Positions 24,258-30,456 of a DNA stretch of 38,913 nt are shown here, in pieces. Each line of letters opens with the position of its first letter. Positions within the stretch are counted from its first letter, which is position 1. Below the pieces are notes generated by a model. The model was not told the DNA's origin and ran no database searches. It saw nothing but the letters and a program-made list of their open reading frames with translations. A program made the translations under genes and the position numbers. This DNA is from a virus. Where the stretch lies: IMG/VR virus record IMGVR_UViG_3300049207_000041, positions 1 to 38,913 of that record. One strand, 5' to 3'.

Positions 24258-24670
24258 GCGACGGCCCTCGTTGGTGGTTGAAGCAGATAGGCCCGGAGCG
24301 CTTCGAGCGCATCGATGTGCCCACGGCAGACAAGGGCGAGATAGCCCTGCTCGGTCAGCGCCTGGATGTAAGAGTCCTGGCTGGCAGAAACCGCCGCGTC
24401 GAACGGCGGCATGGCCTTGAACTCCATGTACAGCCCGAAGTACCCGCCACGGGCCATGGGCAGCACCAGGTCAGGAACCCCGGCCTTCACGCCCTGCTCT
24501 TTCAGCTTGATCGCCACCAGCTTGTGCCGGTGCCCGCCGTTCGGGACGTGGTAGATCAGCTTCGCGGCCGCCGGGTAACGCAGGGTGACCTCCTTCAGCA
24601 GGGCGGCCTGCTCCAGGCCTTCGCGGTCGACGGACTTGGCGCGCTTCGGCTTCAACCCAAACGCCTTCAT
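24254..24670 (-). CDS. VRR-NUC domain nuclease
   Basis: I chose ATG 24670, overlapping the upstream stop as ATGA; it gives 138 residues. Landmarks of the VRR-NUC fold are AKLIYHVPNGGHRHK, then GVKAGVPDLVLPMARGGYFG with the catalytic Asp, and LYMEFKAMPP with the Glu-x-Lys motif. The family includes structure-specific nucleases related to the FAN1 nuclease domain. In this gene group it probably processes branched DNA during replication or recombination. Confidence 0.88.
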   Translation of the reverse strand: MKAFGLKPKRAKSVDREGLEQAALLKEVTLRYPAAAKLIYHVPNGGHRHKLVAIKLKEQGVKAGVPDLVLPMARGGYFGLYMEFKAMPPFDAAVSASQDSYIQALTEQGYLALVCRGHIDALEALRAYLLQPPTRAVA

Positions 24671-24969
24671 GCGGCACCCTTTACGGTCAGTATCCCGGCC
24701 CGGATCAACGCCTCGTGGGTTTCGGCAATTGCCCGCGGCATGTCCGCCCACTCAACGTCGCCGGCGGCCCGGCCGTCGATGACATCGTGGCAAGCGCTGC
24801 AGGCGTAGACCGCGACGGTGTCGAAGCCCTTCATGCCCATGCCCTTCTGTCCGCACGGCAGATGCGCCAAGACGGTGGTTTCCGGGTTGTGGTTGCAGAT
24901 GCCGGGCATACGCACGGCGCAGTCCTGGCCGTTGGCCGAGGCTCTGAGTTTCTTCGAGGTCACGCGCAT
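24667..24969 (-). CDS. DUF1364 / YbcO-like nuclease
   Basis: This 100-residue protein starts at ATG 24969. The sequence RVTSKKLRASANGQDCAVRM, then CNHNPETTVLAHLPCGQ, KGMGMKGFDTVAVYACSACHD and VIDGR match the DUF1364 family; YbcO of E. coli prophage DLP12 is a member and is thought to be a nuclease. Cysteine and histidine positions suggest metal binding. Part of the nin-like group. Confidence 0.88.
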   Translation of the reverse strand: MRVTSKKLRASANGQDCAVRMPGICNHNPETTVLAHLPCGQKGMGMKGFDTVAVYACSACHDVIDGRAAGDVEWADMPRAIAETHEALIRAGILTVKGAA

Positions 24970-25169
24970 ACCCGTTCCCCGGTGGTGCGATCGACCACCT
25001 CAAAAGTTGATGGCCACATCATCTGCCCGAACCTCAGCGCTGCACTCGAGTGCTCGAACAGCGCCACGGCGCGATCAGGCTTGTCGGAAAGCTCCCACTT
25101 GAAGCCACAGCAATGCACGGCGTAGCGATAGCTCGCTGGATCAACTGGTGCGAGACGGGAATCATTCAT
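24960..25169 (-). CDS. Small hypothetical protein
   Basis: I chose ATG 25169 with GGAG upstream, overlapping the P-like stop by 8 bases; it gives 69 residues (MNDSRLAPVDPASYRYAVHC). The protein has CCGFKWELSDKPDRAVALFE and ends with FEVVDRTTGERVCA. No family recognised. Overlaps at both ends indicate it is a real member of the replication operon. Confidence 0.65.
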   Translation of the reverse strand: MNDSRLAPVDPASYRYAVHCCGFKWELSDKPDRAVALFEHSSAALRFGQMMWPSTFEVVDRTTGERVCA

Positions 25170-25926
25170 GATGCGCACTCCCGACAACCCGGGCCGATGG
25201 CGTCAGGCCGAAACGGCGCAGCAGCTGCTCGCGGGCGGCCTGGCCATTGGTAGAAATGCCCATCCGCGACACCTGGGCCTGCGCAACGCGCTCAGTCAGT
25301 TCTTGAGCCCACTCGACCGGCGCCTTGGTGCCATCGTGCCCAATGCCGACGGCGATATCTTCCAATGGCAACCCCTGAACAAGCCTGCGAATTGTGATGT
25401 CGTATGCCCGGTCGAAAACCTTGCTGGCCTTCTCCGGGATCAGGTCGCCGAGATTGCGAATCTCGCACTGGAGCGCAGCGTGACGAACAGCTGGGTGCGA
25501 CCATGTGCGGGCCCCAAAACGGCTGGGGTGCGAATTCTCCAGCGCCTCGCGAAAAGCTTTGTCGTGAGACGGAATGCCCAGCATTTCCGGGGTTGGCTGG
25601 CACCACTTGATGAACTTGCCAACGCTCGGGGCGAAGTCGCCGCCGATCTGCCGGCAGTTTTGCAGGCCATAGCGGATCTGTTCCAACTGGTTGATCCCGG
25701 CCGCGAGGAAAGCTTTGATCCAGCTCCGCTTCGCAGCCTTCAGCGATTCATCATCCGGCCACGCCTGTTTCCAAGCCGGGAAAATCGCCTGCAACTCCTT
25801 GAACAGCGCGTTCACGACATCGGCGGTGCCCGGCGGCAACTGCTTTGGCTGAACCAGCGTTACCGGTGGAAGGTTGCCCATCGTGCTGAGCAGTTGTTCG
25901 GTGCTGCGTGGCTTCTTGTTTTCCAT
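25162..25926 (-). CDS. P: Replication protein (lambda P-like)
   Basis: I chose ATG 25926 in a TGATG overlap with the O-like gene; it gives 254 residues. The sequence VVNALFKELQAIFPAWKQAW followed by SWIKAFLAAGINQLEQIRYG and SVGKFIKWCQPTPEMLGIPS is characteristic of lambda P family proteins. In lambda, P binds the O-ori complex and brings host DnaB helicase to the origin. The pairing with an O-like gene containing iterons agrees. Confidence 0.88.
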   Translation of the reverse strand: MENKKPRSTEQLLSTMGNLPPVTLVQPKQLPPGTADVVNALFKELQAIFPAWKQAWPDDESLKAAKRSWIKAFLAAGINQLEQIRYGLQNCRQIGGDFAPSVGKFIKWCQPTPEMLGIPSHDKAFREALENSHPSRFGARTWSHPAVRHAALQCEIRNLGDLIPEKASKVFDRAYDITIRRLVQGLPLEDIAVGIGHDGTKAPVEWAQELTERVAQAQVSRMGISTNGQAAREQLLRRFGLTPSARVVGSAHHE

Positions 25927-26717
25927 CACAGATCCCCCAGATCGTTCGCCCAGCTGGTGTCATCGAAGTCAGGCGTCTTGCCTTGCCCAGAAGCTTTGAC
26001 GCGTTCGCGCTTGACCCACTGCACCAGCCGGTAACACCAGCCGGCGGAGCTATCAACGGTGGCTGGCTTGGCGACGAAGAACCCCATGAACGCCCGGATT
26101 GCCGCTTCGGGAACCGCATCGGCAGGAAGCCCGGCGATTGCGATCTGATCCGACAGCGCCTTCTCGTTTGGAGCCCAGGTGGCGAACATGGCGAAGCGCT
26201 GGCGGGCGTCTTGCGATTCGACGGCTGACCGGTCTTGGGCGGCGACAGCGGAATCAATCTCGCGCTGCTGCAGCTGCTCTTTGGTTACCTGATGGTTAAT
26301 TGACGTATTGGGTGCAGATTCTGCACCCCGTTCTGTCTCAGGCTGCACCCCGTTCTGTTGTGAGTTGCACCCCGTTGCGTCATCTGCACCCCGGTTTGTA
26401 CGAGGTGCAGGATTTGCACCCCGCATAAGCTGAAGGTCATAAACCACTGGGCGGCGGTCGTGGCGATCAATGTGAACGGCGGCGATGGCCTGGTTGCCCT
26501 TTTTGATCAGGCCCGACTCTTCCAGGACATCCAGTTTGTAACGCACGGTACGCTCGGACAGACCAGTGTCCTGAGCCAGGGTGGTGGCCGATGGGAAGGC
26601 ACCAGCACCGCTGGAACCGGCATAGTTGGCAAGGCACAGCAGAACGTGGCGCGCGCTGGAGTCCTTGAGAGTTTGAACGGGCAACGACAGCGCCCACGAC
26701 ATTGCTTGAACGCTCAC
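25926..26717 (-). CDS. O: Replication initiator (lambda O-like) with internal origin
   Basis: The start GTG 26717 overlaps the Rha stop (GTGA), giving 263 residues; ATG 26702 is an alternative. The N-terminal about 95 residues form a winged helix: SSARHVLLCLANYAGSSGAG, ATTLAQDTGLSERTVRYKLD and VLEESGLIKKGNQ. The central region, rich in Asn, Gln, Pro and Thr, is encoded by DNA that contains five repeats of TGCACCCCG. The C-terminal part (RFAMFATWAPNEKALSDQIA, AFMGFFVAKPATVDSSAGWC) resembles a DnaT-like primosomal domain. As in lambda, the initiator probably binds iterons in its own gene and recruits P. Confidence 0.87.
   Translation of the reverse strand: MSVQAMSWALSLPVQTLKDSSARHVLLCLANYAGSSGAGAFPSATTLAQDTGLSERTVRYKLDVLEESGLIKKGNQAIAAVHIDRHDRRPVVYDLQLMRGANPAPRTNRGADDATGCNSQQNGVQPETERGAESAPNTSINHQVTKEQLQQREIDSAVAAQDRSAVESQDARQRFAMFATWAPNEKALSDQIAIAGLPADAVPEAAIRAFMGFFVAKPATVDSSAGWCYRLVQWVKRERVKASGQGKTPDFDDTSWANDLGDL
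26309..26423. repeat. Origin iterons inside the O-like gene
   Basis: Five direct copies of TGCACCCCG at 26322-26330, 26344-26352, 26366-26374, 26385-26393 and 26415-26423 (start-to-start 22, 22, 19 and 30). An inverted GGGTGCAGA at about 26310-26318 makes a palindrome with the first copy, and a further inverted GGTGCA lies at about 26404-26409. The 22-bp period (two helix turns) fits an array bound by one protein. The position in the middle of the initiator gene matches lambda ori. Confidence 0.8.
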
Positions 26718-27421
26718 AGCGAGGCTCCGATGTTGAATTCGGCCAGACGGGCAAGGCCCTTCGGGGTAACTAGAGGATCGAACGCTGCGCGTTCAACGCC
26801 GGTTTCTGGATCAGGCTTAAGCGCGGTCACCTTGTGAGTCATGTGGCCGGCGGTGATGCGAGGCTGATAGGCAACCCAACGCTTGCAGCCATGCCGACGG
26901 AAGATCCACCGGTGCTGCTCAAGCCAGCAGAACAAGCGCGCCGGAGCTAGACCAAGCTGCTTGGCGGCATCTGTGATGCAGATAGCTCCACCCGCAGCCG
27001 CAAGACGCTTGATTGCAGCGACCTTTGGCGCTTGTTCAGTGATGACGCGCTGCAGCTCGCCGTTTTTGTCTGCCAGATCGGCAGCAAGGCGGAGGGCTTC
27101 GGGAAGGGATTGAGGGATCGTGACAACATGTCGTGACACGTCTTCCAGCTCGCGCAAACGTGTCACGACACGGTGGCGAAGCGGGATGCTATAACCGGTG
27201 AGCAATGTCTCAGTCAGCACGCGATCAAGGCGTACCTCTGAAGTACGACCGCGCTCATCTGTATATCGAATGGCGTGGCTCAGATCTGAGCCAGCCTTTT
27301 CCAGTGCATCGAGCATCACGCCGACATCCCTCAGGACGTTCTTGTGCTGCTTGCCTGTGAGCTCGGCTATTTCCCGGCTCGACATGGTGACCGTATTGCC
27401 TGGAGCGACGATCGTGTTCAT
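26714..27421 (-). CDS. Phage regulatory protein Rha / KilA-C antirepressor
   Basis: This 235-residue protein starts at ATG 27421. The N-terminal about 85 residues are a Rha domain (VTMSSREIAELTGKQHKNVL, SYTDERGRTSEV-like region and ETLLTGYSIPLRHRVVTRL). The C-terminal part is a KilA-C (ANT) domain: APKVAAIKRLAAAGGAICIT, DAAKQLGLAPARLFCWLEQH and GHMTHKVTALKP. Proteins of this class act as antirepressors or early regulators and occupy the place of cII in this operon. It is the second gene after cro on the minus strand. Confidence 0.87.
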   Translation of the reverse strand: MNTIVAPGNTVTMSSREIAELTGKQHKNVLRDVGVMLDALEKAGSDLSHAIRYTDERGRTSEVRLDRVLTETLLTGYSIPLRHRVVTRLRELEDVSRHVVTIPQSLPEALRLAADLADKNGELQRVITEQAPKVAAIKRLAAAGGAICITDAAKQLGLAPARLFCWLEQHRWIFRRHGCKRWVAYQPRITAGHMTHKVTALKPDPETGVERAAFDPLVTPKGLARLAEFNIGASL

Positions 27422-27451
27422 AATGGCCCCACTGTGTTTTACAAGTTGTTG

Positions 27452-27481
27452 AAAGAGCCGGGTTGCAGCCCGGCTTTTTTG
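27452..27481. terminator. Hairpin between cro and rha genes
   Basis: GCCGGG-TTGCAG-CCCGGC (27457-27462 and 27469-27474) is followed by TTTTTT on the plus strand and by TCTTTC on the minus strand. It is a strong terminator for plus-strand transcription and a weaker one for the cro transcript, so it could serve as a tR1-like, leaky terminator on the minus strand. Confidence 0.65.
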
Positions 27482-27519
27482 TGCCTGGTATTTCTATACT
27501 GGATAAATCAACAGCTAAT

Positions 27520-27552
27520 CCAAGGCACTTCATTTCAGAGGTGTGCCCTTGG
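27520..27552. promoter_or_regulatory. Stem-loop just downstream of cro
   Basis: CCAAGGCAC (27520-27528) can pair with GTGCCCTTGG (27543-27552), leaving one bulged C, with a 14-nt loop. It lies immediately downstream of the cro stop and lacks a U-tract on the minus strand. A role as an antitermination (nut-like) or RNA-stability element is a guess. Confidence 0.35.
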
Positions 27553-27561
27553 ATAATTTGT

Positions 27562-27777
27562 TCATCGGCCCATCCCCAGGCAGGAACTCTTAGGCCTCGC
27601 CGGTACAGGGCGAATCTCATTTGCCTCAAGGCGGCCGTCCGCGAAGATGCTGATCTGGATGTTTCGTCCAGCTTTAACCATTTGCGAAATGGCGCTCTGG
27701 TTCACACCCAACGCTGCTGCGAGGGTCGCCTGCGTGCCGTGCGATTCCAGGTATTCACTTAAAGAGATGCTTTTCAT
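27562..27777 (-). CDS. cro: Cro repressor
   Basis: I chose ATG 27777: it gives 71 residues beginning MKSISLSEYLESHGTQATLA, which lines up well with lambda Cro (helix-turn-helix TLAAALGVNQSAISQMVKAG, then the strand NIQISIFADGRLEANEIRPV). A further upstream ATG at 27801 would lie at the predicted transcription start of PR. It is divergent from cI, with three operators between. Cro should bind these operators and lower cI and early transcription after infection. Confidence 0.92.
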   Translation of the reverse strand: MKSISLSEYLESHGTQATLAAALGVNQSAISQMVKAGRNIQISIFADGRLEANEIRPVPARPKSSCLGMGR

Positions 27778-27807
27778 GGGGATTCCATGGTCATTTGCCA
27801 TGCCGAG

Positions 27808-27836
27808 ATAGTAGCAGCGCTATTTTTTACCAGCAA
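27808..27836 (-). promoter_or_regulatory. Promoter PR (for cro)
   Basis: On the minus strand TTGCTG (27831-27836) and TACTAT (27808-27813) are separated by 17 bases, with operator TAGCAGCGCTA (27812-27822) overlapping the -10. Transcription would start near 27801. Confidence 0.75.
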
Positions 27837-27879
27837 CAAAATACTAGCAACGCTATTTGCCGGAAAAACAGCATCGCTA
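27812..27879. promoter_or_regulatory. Operator region OR (three sites)
   Basis: Three copies of an 11-bp palindrome with consensus TAGCAnnGCTA: TAGCAGCGCTA at 27812-27822, TAGCAACGCTA at 27845-27855 and the weaker CAGCATCGCTA at 27869-27879. The centres are 33 and 24 bp apart. They overlap the promoters for cro and cI and are the presumed binding sites of CI and Cro. Confidence 0.85.
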
Positions 27880-27886
27880 ATAAAAT
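27857..27886 (+). promoter_or_regulatory. Promoter PRM (for cI), near-leaderless
   Basis: TTGCCG (27857-27862) and TAAAAT (27881-27886) are 18 bases apart. The start point would be at about 27893-27894, at the A of the cI ATG, so the message would be leaderless or nearly so, as for lambda PRM. The weak operator 27869-27879 lies in the spacer. Confidence 0.6.
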
Positions 27887-27893
27887 GGTCGCC

Positions 27894-28697
27894 ATGAAAA
27901 AGCAAAGACGTTCACTCACTCAGGCCGAGCAAGCGGAATGCGCACGCTTGGCTGCGATCTATGAAAAGAGAAAATCACAAGCCAGAGCGCAAGGTCGAAA
28001 GCTGACTCAAGAGTCTGTGGCGGTTGCCTGTGGATGGAGTGGACAAGGGGCATTTAGCCAATACTCGACTGGGAAAATTGCGCTCAATCTTGAGGCACTG
28101 CTGAAGCTCTCCAAGGTGTTGGATTTTGACCCGGCCGAAGTCAGCCCCCGATTGGCCAGCGGCTTCATATTCGAGAGTTCACCTAATACTCTCGAGACCT
28201 CTGCCCCTCTCGAAAACCTGGATGACGTCAGAGTCTGGGATGAAGACACCCCTGTGGCTGATGACGAAGTGGCAATGCCTTATCTCAAGGAGGTCGAGCT
28301 TTCTGCTGGGTCCGGGAGGTTTGCCATTCAAGAAGGGAAAACCTCCAGCCTTCGATTCGGCAAGCGCAGCCTCAGGCATAATGGTGTGCAGTTTGGAAAT
28401 GCACGAGTAGTAACGGTCCGGGGGAATAGCATGATGCCGGTACTGAGAGATGGCGCCACAGTGGGCGTTAACTGCTCCAAAAACACCATTCAAGACATCG
28501 TTGACGGTGACCTTTACGCGATCAACCACAATGGCCAGCTTCGTGTAAAACAGCTCTATCGACTCCCAACTGGGATCCGGTTACGCAGCTTCAATCGAGA
28601 CGAACATCCGGACGAGGACTACACCTTTCAGCAGATTCAGGATGAGCAGATCCTGATTATCGGTCACGTTTTCTGGTGGGGCATGTACGCCAGATAG
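27894..28697 (+). CDS. cI: CI-type repressor with S24 peptidase domain
   Basis: I chose ATG 27894 (MKKQRRSLTQAEQAECARLA; 267 residues); earlier in-frame ATG 27885 lies in the -10 box. Residues about 10-75 are a helix-turn-helix domain (KLTQESVAVACGWSGQGAFS). Residues about 120-267 are an S24 LexA-like domain: Ala138-Gly139 in ELSAGSGRF is the probable cleavage site, Ser179 in RGNSMMPVLRDG and Lys219 in LRVKQLYRLP form the catalytic dyad. The repressor keeps the lysogen and should be inactivated by RecA-stimulated self-cleavage. It is divergent from cro and followed by a terminator. Confidence 0.93.
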   Translation: MKKQRRSLTQAEQAECARLAAIYEKRKSQARAQGRKLTQESVAVACGWSGQGAFSQYSTGKIALNLEALLKLSKVLDFDPAEVSPRLASGFIFESSPNTLETSAPLENLDDVRVWDEDTPVADDEVAMPYLKEVELSAGSGRFAIQEGKTSSLRFGKRSLRHNGVQFGNARVVTVRGNSMMPVLRDGATVGVNCSKNTIQDIVDGDLYAINHNGQLRVKQLYRLPTGIRLRSFNRDEHPDEDYTFQQIQDEQILIIGHVFWWGMYAR

Positions 28698-28716
28698 CAG
28701 CCAGATAGCTTTCAGC

Positions 28717-28742
28717 AAAGCCCGCTTCGAGCGGGTTTTTTT
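28717..28742 (+). terminator. Terminator after cI
   Basis: CCCGC-TTCGA-GCGGG (28721-28725 with 28731-28735) followed by TTTTTTT. It ends the cI message just before the OL promoter region. Confidence 0.85.
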
Positions 28743-28762
28743 ACGCCTAATGCATTTTTTAT

Positions 28763-28798
28763 TAGCAATGCTATTTACAATAAAAAATAGCACTGCTA
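28763..28798. promoter_or_regulatory. Operator region OL (two sites)
   Basis: TAGCAATGCTA at 28763-28773 and TAGCACTGCTA at 28788-28798 match the OR consensus TAGCAnnGCTA. Their centres are 25 bp apart. They flank and overlap the rightward early promoter. Confidence 0.85.
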
Positions 28799-28802
28799 CT
28801 TT
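28774..28802 (+). promoter_or_regulatory. Early promoter PL (plus strand)
   Basis: TTTACA (28774-28779) and TACTTT (28797-28802) are 17 bases apart. The spacer shares TAAAAAATAGC with PR, and the operator at 28788-28798 overlaps the -10, as at PR. It drives the plus-strand early operon up to the integrase. Confidence 0.75.
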
Positions 28803-28844
28803 TACTCCATCGCCGGATAACAACCGGCCAGATGGAAGGCAGCG

Positions 28845-28970
28845 ATGAACCGGCCTCAACGGTTCAGAGGGTTGGCAACTGACCCGGGTGCGCAGCGTAA
28901 AGCGCCAAGACCAGTTATCCAGCGGGAGAACAAGCCGAAAGGCCCGCGGCTGGAAGAACAATTCGAATGA
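28845..28970 (+). CDS. First early plus-strand gene, 41-residue Arg-rich protein
   Basis: The frame from ATG 28845 to TGA 28968-28970 has GGAAGG six bases upstream and is the first gene after PL. The product begins MNRPQRFRGLATDPGAQRKA and continues with PRPVIQRENKPKGPRLEEQF; it is strongly basic in its first 33 residues and short. This size, base composition and place are like lambda N, an antiterminator with an Arg-rich RNA-binding peptide. However, sequence similarity to N proteins is not obvious, so N-like function is a hypothesis. A hairpin (GCCGG/CCGGC at 28812-28828) lies upstream. Confidence 0.5.
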   Translation: MNRPQRFRGLATDPGAQRKAPRPVIQRENKPKGPRLEEQFE

Positions 28971-29066
28971 GCCCGTACCGCGCCAGTAGCGCCGAAGGGA
29001 CAGCGGAATTTTTCACTGATGCACCTGGTGACGGGTGCATTGGGAAAACAACCGGGAGTCAGTTTG

Positions 29067-29450
29067 ATGGAAGCAACAATCGTCAGCGGCGCATGGAAGG
29101 GTCACCTCGGTCGAGGTCTTGCGCCGCGAGAGCTTCAGTTCCTGCTGTCATCTGCCCAGGGTATGACAGCAAAGGAAATCGCGAGGGTCTTCGGCGTTGA
29201 GCCGGGGACAGTTGTGAAGCGGCTCTCCAACGCAATGTTCAAGCTCGGCGTGAACCGCCAAACGGCCATGATCGCCGAGGCCATGCGCCGCCAGATCATC
29301 TCGCCGATGTGCTTGGTGCTCGCCACGTTGATTGCGCTGCACTCCATGTTCGACGGGGATGCAATGAGACGTGACCGGCGCACTCCGGAACGGCGAGTGG
29401 CCCAGGTCCGCACGGTCAAGCGCGCAGAGGCATACGAGTACCAAGCGTGA
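29067..29450 (+). CDS. LuxR-type helix-turn-helix regulator
   Basis: I chose ATG 29067, with GGGAG upstream; it gives 127 residues beginning MEATIVSGAWKGHLGRGLAP. Residues about 18-80 form a GerE/LuxR-type DNA-binding domain: LAPRELQFLLSSAQGMTAKE, IARVFGVEPGTVVKRLSNAM and FKLGVNRQTAMIAEAMRRQI. A short hydrophobic stretch (MCLVLATLIALHSMF) follows, then a basic tail. There is no receiver or ligand domain. It may control phage or host genes; similar small regulators occur in Pseudomonas phages. A 7-bp hairpin lies upstream (29019-29040). Confidence 0.78.
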   Translation: MEATIVSGAWKGHLGRGLAPRELQFLLSSAQGMTAKEIARVFGVEPGTVVKRLSNAMFKLGVNRQTAMIAEAMRRQIISPMCLVLATLIALHSMFDGDAMRRDRRTPERRVAQVRTVKRAEAYEYQA

Positions 29451-29567
29451 ATCAAATCTTTGCAGGCGAATCGCGGGGCCGTTCAGGTACGAGCGGCCAG
29501 GCCTGATACGTGCCGGGCAGTGCCGGCCACCTGCAAACACTACCCACGGAACGGAGGATTGGCAGCC

Positions 29568-29576
29568 ATGAAATAG
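29568..29576 (+). other. Two-codon minigene-like frame (ATG AAA TAG)
   Basis: The start follows a strong GGAGG and a GC-rich hairpin, exactly like the neighbouring real genes, but the reading frame ends after one sense codon. The frame beyond the amber codon stays open for only 14 codons. It may be a phage minigene of the lambda bar type or a gene inactivated by a nonsense change; both are hypotheses. Confidence 0.35.
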
Positions 29577-29642
29577 ACAAACCCAAAGCCCTTCCAACGA
29601 AGGCACCCAGCGCTCACATAGGGAGGTCTGTGTGACGCCAAC

Positions 29643-29671
29643 GAAAGCCCGGGCTCGATCGGGCTTTTTTA
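29643..29671 (+). terminator. Terminator in the early plus-strand operon (tL-like)
   Basis: AAGCCCG-GGCTCGAT-CGGGCTT (29645-29651 with 29660-29666) followed by TTTTA. It would stop unmodified PL transcripts before the DGR and integrase genes unless they are antiterminated. Confidence 0.8.
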
Positions 29672-29771
29672 CGCCCGCCTTTATCCGCCAGCACTCTACC
29701 CTGCGCCCAACTGCAACCAGCGGGCGGCAAAGAGTGCTGACGAATAAACGCAACCCCAACGAGGTATCGCC

Positions 29772-30104
29772 ATGCATCCATCCATTCAACAGAGAGTCGA
29801 CGGGGTCGCGGCCCTTCATGTTCGCTCTACCACCGCCACAGCCGAGTTCTACGCCCTGATCGGCAAGGAGCCACCCGTGCAGAAGATTCGCTACCAGGTC
29901 GTCACCAAGGGCGAAAGCGCATACCACATTGTCGAGCTGGCTACCCACAAGGTGCGGGGCTTCCGTTTCACCTACAAGGAAGCGGTCAACTTCGCGCAGC
30001 AGCTGGAATCGCGCGCCGACGGCATCAAGGTCACGCTCTCGGGTGACCGGCAACGATCGGCGAGCCAATGCCCAACCCGCGGGACGCAATCATCCAGGAC
30101 CTGA
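29772..30104 (+). CDS. Hypothetical early protein
   Basis: This 110-residue protein starts at ATG 29772, with GAGG upstream and a long hairpin leader. The middle section is well-structured (QKIRYQVVTKGESAYHIVEL, ATHKVRGFRFTYKEAVNFAQ and QLESRADGIKVTL), a beta-alpha pattern; the last about 25 residues are polar and overlap the next gene. No family recognised. Confidence 0.65.
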   Translation: MHPSIQQRVDGVAALHVRSTTATAEFYALIGKEPPVQKIRYQVVTKGESAYHIVELATHKVRGFRFTYKEAVNFAQQLESRADGIKVTLSGDRQRSASQCPTRGTQSSRT

Positions 30105-30367
30105 ACCAGAAGCTGGAGCAATTTTTCGGTAGAGGGAAGACCATCCAGGAAATCGAAAGCGGAGTGAGTGCGGAGGCGCCTTTCTTCGGCACCACCGCGC
30201 ACCACGCGAAACTCCGAGCCGAGCGCGACGAGTTGGCACCATCGGTACGGGCGCAAGCAGAAGCCGGCAAAACCGTCAGCGAAGCCGCAGCAGCTTTGAA
30301 GATGCACATCAAGCGCGTCCAGCTCATCGCCAGAGAAAACGGATACACATTCGCCGAGCCTGCATGA
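30068..30367 (+). CDS. Hypothetical protein with C-terminal helix-turn-helix-like segment
   Basis: This 99-residue protein starts at ATG 30068, inside the end of the previous gene. The C-terminal part KTVSEAAAALKMHIKRVQLI followed by ARENGYTFAEPA resembles a helix-turn-helix (resolvase-type) DNA-binding tail. The first half is a charged helix (AIIQDLNQKLEQFFGRGKTI). The stop overlaps ATG 30364 (ATGA), the first in-frame start of the next coding frame. It lies immediately upstream of the DGR and could be part of it or a regulator, which is not known. Confidence 0.68.
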   Translation: MPNPRDAIIQDLNQKLEQFFGRGKTIQEIESGVSAEAPFFGTTAHHAKLRAERDELAPSVRAQAEAGKTVSEAAAALKMHIKRVQLIARENGYTFAEPA

Positions 30368-30456
30368 GACGGATCAACAACCAAGTGCGCCAGCGCCTGC
30401 GCCAATCGCAGTTCCACCTCCCACCTAGCGGCCTGTCGGCCACCCCGGAGAAAACA

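Larger units (their letters stand above)
29451..29771 (+). other. Intergenic region with hairpins, a two-codon frame and a terminator
   Basis: No convincing gene is seen in these 321 bases. They hold: a GGCCG/CGGCC stem around 29477-29498; a GCCGG/CCGGC hairpin (29512-29527); GGAGG (29553-29557) ten bases before ATG-AAA-TAG (29568-29576); a terminator at 29645-29670; and a 9-bp stem CAGCACTCT/AGAGTGCTG (29689-29697 with 29731-29739) with an inner CGCCC/GGGCG stem, ahead of the next gene. Confidence 0.6.

Noticed and set aside
25168-26034. Plus-strand reading frame of 288 codons
   Set aside because: Antisense to the P- and O-like genes, which have clear family sequence on the minus strand.
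26309-26423. CRISPR array
   Set aside because: The repeats are only 9 bp, spacing is 19-30 bp, and they lie inside the initiator coding frame; this is an iteron origin.
29632-29859. GTG-started frame after AGGGAGG
   Set aside because: It runs straight through a terminator stem-loop and U-tract (29645-29670) and into the start of the next gene; the product is low-complexity. The ribosome-like site is good, so a very short product cannot be fully excluded.
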